Assembly (NCBI RefSeq): GCF_033439725.1
Contig: NW_026944387.1
Location: 3,596,001-3,660,000 of the forward strand
Length of the DNA stretch: 64,000 bases
Reading direction: 5' to 3'
Origin: Neurospora tetraspora
Lineage: Eukaryota > Ascomycota > Sordariomycetes > Sordariales > Sordariaceae
The notes below the pieces were generated by a model. It did no database searches. It saw only the letters and a program-made list of their open reading frames with translations, and had not been told where the DNA came from. Position 1 is the stretch's first letter, and each line of letters opens with the position of its first letter. Shown here piece by piece: positions 56,768-64,000 of this stretch. Position numbers and translations under genes: made by a program.

Positions 56768-59700
56768 CTAAACAAGCACCCACTCGCTTCCTCTCTTGAG
56801 GAACTTATCCAGCATCAGCGTGAGGTCCGACAAGACGAACCGACAAATGTAAAGCGCAAAGAATTCCGCCGCATGCCTAGTGCTGAGCTCGAGTCCCACC
56901 TGCGTCTTGTCGGCGTGCCGGAGGCCTGGGTCTTCGACTTGGCGAGCGATTTGGTCTGTGTTTTCTTTCGTTAGCAGACTGGCAAGGGAGGGGGAAAGGG
57001 GGAAGAGACAAAAAGACATACCAACCAACTGAGCCGCATCAAACAATCTCGCCAACGAGCTCATATAATTCGCATTAGGCCCCTGGAACAGCACGTTCCC
57101 CACGTCTCTCTTCATCGGCCGGTTCGTCGGGTGCGTCGTCATCGGCAGACTAGGGCAGATGATATCCTTCCCTGTTCCCTCGATCGGTGTCGACGCCACA
57201 CTACCACTCGTTCCACCCGCACTACTGCTTCCCTTGCCCAGACTGACCAGGTTCGCCGAGCTGTTCTTGCTTCGCAACCTCCTCCACGAGAAAGCGCTAG
57301 TCTTGGCGCTCACGCTTGCTGACCGTGGCATGGACCCATCCTCCGCATGTACTGGGTCCTTGAACGAGGTGGCGTGGGGTCCGACTTCGCTGGCGCCAAG
57401 CTTCTTGACTAGGAACTTCTCGACCGACTCGATCACCGTTTCGAGAGCTTGCATCTCCTCCAACACGGCGTCCGCGTCGCACGTGTCCACCCTGGCAAGC
57501 TTCTGTAGCGCGGCAGTCATCAGATCACACTGCGAGATCTTCTCCTCGATGTACTTGAGTTTTACACCCTTGACTCTCCACACGTCCCGTGGGACAAACA
57601 GTTTGTTGCTGATGTACCCTCCGCGTGGGTGGCAGAGGGTCTGGTACAGACAGCGCATGAGCCAGAACGGTCGGAGCAGAACATCGCTCGGGCAAGGCTC
57701 GAGCGGTGCTGGCGCATCAGCGAGCATTGCGTCCGGCGATCCAGGATCATTGGCATGAGAGTGGAACTCGGCATCAAACAGATACATGCCCGCTGTTCCG
57801 ACAGCTGTGTCCGACCTTTCTCGGAACGTTCCAGCCATCGGTGTCGGCATGGATGGAATCATTGGCAGGCGGGTTGTTGAGCCACTTATGCCGAACTGGT
57901 TGCTCACTGGCGTGCCAGGAGACATATCCGACACATCATCAATATGCGATACCGAGAGGTTGCGATGGGACTTGGTACTCCGCAAGCTTGATGAAGAGAA
58001 GGTCTTCTTCAGACGATGGTCGTCCTGCAAGTAACTCATCGGCAAAGGAGGAGCTCCCCCTTCTCCGAGGGATGGGGAAACCACTCGCCGGGCGGCAAGA
58101 GGATTAGCGGAGCGGTGAGGACCAGCAGACAAGGCTTGTCTTTGTTGTACAATGTAATTGTTCGATCGTGCTGGTTGTGGTGGGAATGCTGGCCCGGCTG
58201 TGGTTGGTCCCGGCTGAGCAAGCTTCGTGGTCTCGATCTTCAGCTGCTTCATGTTTTGACCAGACAGACGCCGCTGTCTTACGCTCTGATTCGAAGCCCC
58301 TGATCCCGAAGTTCCTGGTGGTCGATCTACAGGTAGCTGAGGCAAGGCACCCGCTGGCGGAGGCGGTAATGGGGGTAACGGCCCCTTGGGTTCCGGATTT
58401 CTCGGGCTCTCGCTCACCGGAGTAAGCATCGTCGTCGAAGTATTCTGGTTGGACCCTGTAGTAGAGCTATGCCATGTGCGATTCGTTCCCCCGCTGGAGT
58501 CGGACTCTCGAGGAACCGGTTGCTGCTTGTTTCCCCGTCCAAACGCGAAGTCCTCGATCTGGTACCCATTCGTCATCTCCTCCAGAAATCGTTCCTCCTC
58601 CTCCGAGTCATTGCCCTCGTCGTAGAAGTCATCGTGCCCTGTCCAACCTCTCTTTCGGTACTCCTCATCCTCCAACTGTTGTTGTAGCCGTAGTTTCCTC
58701 TCCCTTTCGTTCGCCAACTCGAGCGCATCCCTTCCCTCATCCCGTACCCGGTCTCTTCGGTATGAGCTTCCCGTGACAGTATCAGACCCATCTCTGTAAT
58801 ACTGGGGCTCCGGCTCAAATCCCTCGTCGTACGCAGCTTCTATAGCATCGTCCAACGCAGCATCAAACTCGGCTTCCGTATCCCCACTGGCGGCCCGGAT
58901 ATGCTTCCTTCGTATTCCTGTCGATGAGGATCGCGAGTGTACCGAAGACGCGCTAGATCCACCGGATTCCTCGATAGGATCAAGCCATGATATCGACTCG
59001 TGGCTGGGATCCCTCTGATGTCCACCATTAGTGTTGTAATTCCTCGGAGCAGCCTGAGCGCCAGACATGGAATAGTCAGATCGGAACACTTGTTGGCAAG
59101 GGGCATCCTTCTCGGGCGCCGGTGGAGGTGGTGGTGGCTGAGCGGGTGATAAAGGTCTCCGAGGCAATAGTGGCGGTGGCATGTAAGCATTATCCATCGG
59201 TGACCGAAGGTTCGAGGCCTTCTCATATCGCGCCCTAGAAAACGAAGACTGCAGCGAGTATTGCTCGCTAAGGTAGGAAGTAGGACCATTGGAACCCCCT
59301 GGTGTCTGGAGAGTTAACGTGGGTGGTGCTGGCGGTCTACCCGAGGGTGGTTGTCGCCTGAACTGAGTCTGGACAGACAGGTTAGGCTCCCGAGTACGGC
59401 TACGTTCCCGAGTGTAGGTCGAGAGCATTGGCTCGTCGTCAGACACTTCTGCATTGTAAGCCTGAGCACGCAGGTATCCCCCTTCATCATAGCTTCCGGG
59501 CTCCTCTGGAAGTGCCTTCTCATCCAGACTGTCACCGAGGATCTCGTTAAGTTCGTCAATTCTCCCCACGTATGTTTGATGCTGTTGACATGGTTGGTAT
59601 CAGTGGTTCAAAGCTCATTCAGGGCAGTAACATGCGAGTCACGTACAATAGCTTCTAGTTTCCTGCGATCCTCCTCTGCCGAAGTTCGCTGCAATACCTC

Positions 59701-60930
59701 CTGTAATAGGTGGCAAGCTTCCATGTAGGCCCTCCTAGCGGCCTCAAAGTCTTGCCCATTGTCGAGTTGTACTGCGGCGTTTGCCTTTGACAGTGCCTCG
59801 GAAAGCATTGCCTTTTTGTTGGAGCGATGGCGATCGCGATCGCGATCTCGGTTTCGGTTTGACGCAGTCGAGTCGGTACTTGGCTTTGCGCCATGCGACC
59901 TCCCTCGCGATTGCCCTCGGGGGTCGCCGTTTTGTGTGTATGGGGGCATCATGTGGTCCGGCGCGAGTTCTGCAGGAGGTAGCAACCCCGCTGCTTGGTG
60001 TGACCGTGACAACGATCCTGGTGTGTCTTGTAGTATCTGCGGAGCACCATCCCAGAACGTGGTGTTGTCGTCAGGAGGCGGCCTAAGATAATACCGCCTG
60101 GGTGGTACCGGTGATTGCCTCCCAATTTCACTGGCCTGGTGCCGAAATTCCTCTTCCAACGAAGGCCCGGCCGAAATGCGCGGCAGGCTAGGTAAGGGCG
60201 GGACCGGATGAAGCAGGGGTGAATCACTGCGGCCTCGGAGGTGGCTGACAGAGCGCGGAGAGATTTCTGACGTCGAGGGTCGGCGTTTGTGTGACTTTTG
60301 ACCAGGTGAGTCTTCCCTCTCTTTCCCACTATCCCTCCCAATGCGCCAACTGGAAACACCACCGTTTGAGCCTTTACTTGACGCGGACGAGACAGACCAG
60401 CGATTGAGGTTCCTAAGACGATCGCCTATGCTACTCGAGCTCCCAGATCGCGAACGACCTCGCTTGTGCGACGGAGGTTTTAGGCCTTTGTTCGAGCCTG
60501 GTGATGTTGGGCCGTGGAGTTGCGGCTCATTGAAGGATTCTAAAATGTCTTGGGACGGTCGCGAGTCGGTCGACGGTGGAAGACTGAAGGTCGATTGATT
60601 ATGTTCGGCGGCAGTGGGCACAGTCACAGTACCAAAGCGCTCCGAGTGTTGTTGTCGGTCGGGGTTCTGCCCCTGGGGATAGGGGTTCCGTAAACCGGGG
60701 CTGACAAAGTCCCGGTCCGGCAGCCGTGTTCGCGGCGACGGCGACGTGTACGAGGCAGAGGCAGCAAAAGTGGTGACGGTCGCGGGCGGCGTTCGGGCAG
60801 AGGAGATGTCGGGGGCTGACGCAGACCCAGGGTTGTTGGACGAGGTCGGGGTCTTGGACGAGGTCTTGGTCGAGGTCGCGGGCGGCGGTGCTGGTGGAGG
60901 TGCTGCTATGGTGAAATGGGGCAAGGGCAT
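56768..60930 (-). CDS. Large MIT-domain protein
   Basis: MIT domains bind ESCRT-III tails and place proteins in endosomal sorting or cytokinesis. Model: exons 60930-59647, 59581-57022 and 56955-56768, 1343 aa, all phases agree. The frame is open to 61071, but the first ATG is at 60930 (MPLPHFT). About residues 1-355 are disordered, with Pro/Ser/Arg-rich stretches and a run of Arg-Asp dipeptides. The MIT three-helix domain spans about 360-440, crossing intron 1 (from NKKAMLSEALSKANAAV to YVGRIDELNEIL). A second long disordered part (about 450-980) follows, then a conserved globular C-terminal region with FWLMRCLYQTLCHPRGGYIS and ALYICRFVLSDLTLMLDKFL. Similar long MIT proteins occur across filamentous ascomycetes; the specific role is unknown. 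Confidence 0.85.
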
Positions 60931-62835
60931 CGCTAAAGGGTCGAAAGGGGAAGCCAAGTCGGCCACTCCCCTACCCTGGAAAATATGGAGGTCACACTCC
61001 TTGGGACTAAAACCAGGGGGGCCAGATGGAAACAACAGGGGGATGCACGGCGTGGTGGGATTGGGCAACAACGGGAGATGCAGTTACGCAGCACAGAAAT
61101 GGTACCTTTTTCGGTCTGGTCGTTATTCGCACTGCCTGGTGAGGTTGCTTTCTTGAAATGGTCCTGTCTCTCACTCCTCCCCTCGCTCGCCTTGGCCCTT
61201 TCACTTCTAGTCCTGACGAGTATTGTCTTTTTTTTTTTTTTTTCCCTTTCGATTCGCTGGGAGTGCTGCTGTTAGCTGCCCGTCCCGATGGAGGGCTCCA
61301 AACAATCGGAGCGGTTTTGCTTTTGGGGAGCGACGGATTGAATTTTCTTAGTGTAGCGTAGTAGTAGCAACTCCCGTCTTTTTGCTCGTCGAGTTGGCCA
61401 ATGGAAATGGCTCACGGGTTCGATGATGGATTAGGTACGGATTGGCGTTGTGCCCCTGTTTCTACCGGTACTAGCTCTTCTCTTCGGGTTTGTGGACGCC
61501 GAGTTCACGCCGCCGTGTAATTGCGCGTCACTACTTTAGTGAGGTGGTCCCTGATGGTCCTCGATGTCCTCGATGGGATGGGATGCTGATCTCGAGACGG
61601 GATTCGTGCAAGGTGTGTCAATGTGTGCAATCTGCTGAATGGTGTGCATGTTACACTGAACGCTTGGAGTGACACATAACGGCGGCCTTTGAGTGGTCAA
61701 TGGTGGTTATTAGCTGGAAAGAGTAGCGTGCGTGCTATGTGCCGAAGCCGTCGCGTTACATGTGTCTGGGTGGATGGATGGATTGGGGTGGTGGCAGAGA
61801 AGGACAAGACGAATGTGGGCGAGAGAGAGATGGATCGAATTTCCTCGGATTGCGATGCCCGAAAGCGAAGACCACCAAGAGAGAGAAGTGCTCCGACCCC
61901 CGGGGGTTTAGTACAAGTGGATGGGAAACCCATGAATCATGGCTCTTCAACCTCTTTTGAAGCCTCAGTTCTTTAAAAGTGCTGTATCTATCCAATGTGT
62001 GATACGATGCAGTCATTCCCGTCTTTTTGCGCTTTTCTTGATCTCTTCCCTGCTTTGGCTTCCATTGTCTCGTCTTGTCGCATTGTCGCCCGGCAGTCGC
62101 TTTCGCAAAAAGTCACAGCAATCCAACATCGAATTGAGGTGGTGGAGTGGAGTGGGGAGATGACCGGAGATCCACACACAGGTCCCCGCCAATGCCAAAA
62201 ACGTGCTGCAGAACGACCATCACAGGCTTCAAATGCCGCCGCAGGGACACCTCCAACCCACAGCGTGTCAGTTTGGAGGGTTAAATCCAGCCAGTAAGGA
62301 GAGGGTTCTAAAAGAGGACTGGCCTCCCAGCCTCCCCAAATAGCTACAGACCCCCCTAATACTCTAGGAGCCCCCAACTCTAATTCCACAGTACTCTTCT
62401 CAAATATATACATACAATACAGAAATTTACTCATTTTTTATTAAATCAATCTACTTAACTGTACTTTTTAACAATTAATAATCTGAATTATATTTTTTAC
62501 ATTGTTTGCTGCGGTGCTCTGACTGGCCTATAATGATAGCACCAGTACAAGGTTGCTACAGTGAACTATGCACTTGTAGCAGAGCGGAGCGGAAGCGGTA
62601 GGAAGTACGACAGCAATGCTGAAGGAAGCAGCGTAGTTGCAAGTACAATAAAAGGATGTTGTAAAAGAGGTCTTAGAGAGGACTCTGCTCTCAAGACAGA
62701 AGATTACAGTGGACTCTGCACTGTGAGAAAAGACTATATTGTATTGCTTGACTTGTGCTTGCTTGCTTAAGGAGTGACGAACTGAAGGAGAGGAGAGGTC
62801 TCTATATACATGGACACTAAGCATCTAGAAGCTTC
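60931..62835. other. Upstream region of the MIT gene, passing into A/T-rich sequence
   Basis: Up to about 62.3 kb the base composition is ordinary, with a poly-T run near 61.23 kb and no supported gene. From about 62.33 kb the sequence turns A/T-rich, then alternates, as expected at the edge of a repeat-rich block. Small frames here carry no signal. Confidence 0.5.
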
Positions 62836-63043
62836 TGTTGAATCCTGTGATGACAAATCAGTCTGGAAGAAATGCTAGCTAAGTTATAAGACTCTAGAAT
62901 ACAGTGGCAAAACCTCTTGTATTCTAGTACATTCTGTGGGGACTGAGTCAACTGATTCCGTAGAAGGAATAGTTCAACTAGCCTTCTATACTACAAGGTA
63001 GTACAAGGCAGTTACAAGGTATAGTACTAGCCACACGTTAACA
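62836..63043 (+). repeat. Candidate left LTR of the second element
   Basis: 208 bp with TG...CA ends, lying exactly at the border between moderate and very high A/T content. It is much less A/T-rich than the interior. Confidence 0.4.
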
Positions 63044-64000
63044 TACATTACGCTAATATTTATAAAAGTATAAAAACAATACTAATTTATATTTTAATAC
63101 ACCCTATAACAACTAAATTAAATAACTATATCCCTATCCGACTCTACCCCTAAAATTAATCGTCCCTATCTTAATAAGCCTTCGAAGTTTAGAAATTAGA
63201 GTAAAGAGCTCTTAAACTACGTAGAAGACTTCGATCTTACAAACTTCATCCTAAATTTAGAGCCAACCATTTGGAAGCTACTCCCGCTTCGTATTAAGAA
63301 TTACGCCTTCAATTCTACGACTTTTCGCTATATTGAACATATTCGAAAAATCCTTAACGGCCTCAAATTAAGCACAATAATTTATATATCCCCTACCTAA
63401 ATTATTATAGCCGGAGCCGTACCCGCCGTAGCTCTAAAGTTCCCTAAAAGTATAGAAGTTATTAATTATTCCCCGGATTAATAAAATAAGGATATAAATA
63501 TTAAAATAACCGACCTTACTATTTTAAGCCTTTAAAAATATGAATATAATTACATTAACCAAATTTATAATATAAAATTCTACGAATTCTTTAAAAGTAA
63601 TAATATTAATATTCGAAAATAAATATAGAAAACAATCTACCCCTCCTACAAAATTAATAATTTTCTATTCCTCTTATTTATAATTAAATAATATACTAAT
63701 ATTAAAGTAGGCTATAATTACCGTAAAGAAGATACTTAAATTAAAGTCTATTAATAATATTATAACTATTTTCAACCCCTTTTAAATGAACCTAATAAGA
63801 GAAATAGAAGAATAAATAAATAAATTAATAAATAGGATACTATAATAATTAATACAATCCGGTATTGGGTTTTAGAAGTTATTATAACTAACATTTAATT
63901 TAAGGACCTCCTAAATTATTTATAGCTTATTAAACGTAATTAAATTTCTAGTATTTCTAAATACTTTAACGAAAAGGTTTCGGCTAATAACTTTAATTTT
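62836..64000 (+). mobile_element. Decayed LTR retrotransposon, left part only
   Basis: A candidate LTR (62836-63043) starts TGTTGA and ends TTAACA, an inverted-end pair typical of LTRs. It is followed by about 950 bp of strongly A/T-rich, RIP-like sequence that continues past the window edge. Faint plus-strand remains resemble a capsid region. The interior is broken many times, so this is a fossil. Because the other end is outside the window, neither the second LTR nor a target duplication can be checked. Ty1/copia-type is suspected only. Confidence 0.5.

Noticed and set aside
19926-61071. Upstream extensions of several coding frames (fwd-1, WSC, LPMO, MIT and others)
   Set aside because: Those extensions begin at TTG or GTG; the first true ATG inside each frame was used instead, and in the WSC and LPMO genes it gives a proper signal peptide.

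Overview
The window looks like a chromosomal segment of a filamentous ascomycete, most likely a sordariomycete of the Neurospora/Sordaria/Podospora kind. Genes are dense and mostly single-exon or split by short introns of about 45-85 bases with GTANGT-type donors and CTAAC/CTGAC-like branch sites. Two very A/T-rich blocks look like repeats bleached by repeat-induced point mutation (RIP). The first gene is a close match to the clock F-box protein FWD-1. Species cannot be fixed from the sequence alone.

Layout: 1.2-4.4 kb, fwd-1 (F-box/WD40, minus). 4.4-8.8 kb, a long gene-free stretch. 8.8-11.0 kb, a HORMA-domain protein (plus, seven exons). 11.5-13.1 kb, a GMPPA-type GDP-mannose pyrophosphorylase subunit (minus). 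14.6-17.8 kb, a dynamin/Mx-like GTPase (plus), followed by a near-perfect palindrome at 18.0 kb. 20.0-21.5 kb, a secreted protein with four WSC domains. 22.5-23.7 kb, a 2EXR (F-box-like) protein. 25.6-27.4 kb, a flavin amine oxidase. 27.6-33.5 kb, a complete-length but decayed LTR retrotransposon with 5-bp target duplications. 33.5-34.0 kb, a patch with a 21-bp tandem array, telomere-like TTAGGG repeats and inverted repeats. 34.3 kb, an intron-bearing tRNA-Leu(UAA).

The right half runs as follows. 35.7-37.8 kb, an AA11-type lytic polysaccharide monooxygenase with a C-terminal cysteine module and a charged tail (minus). 38.7-41.0 kb, a beta-lactamase-fold serine hydrolase (minus). 44.3-47.3 kb, a multi-exon CorA-like membrane protein (minus). 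48.6-52.2 kb, a head-to-head pair of AIG1/GIMAP-like GTPases, one with membrane segments and one soluble. 53.4-55.7 kb, the mitochondrial translation factor GUF1. 56.8-60.9 kb, a large MIT-domain protein. 62.8-64.0 kb, the start of a second decayed LTR element that runs off the window.

Conserved housekeeping genes (fwd-1, GMPPA, guf1, the MIT protein) alternate with accessory genes (WSC, 2EXR, amine oxidase, LPMO, serine hydrolase, CorA-like, AIG1-like pair). No biosynthetic gene cluster is evident. The most system-like part is 44-52 kb, where a CorA-like membrane protein lies beside the divergent AIG1-like GTPase pair. All spliced models here were built by eye from splice signals and reading-frame continuity; uncertain junctions are named in the entries.
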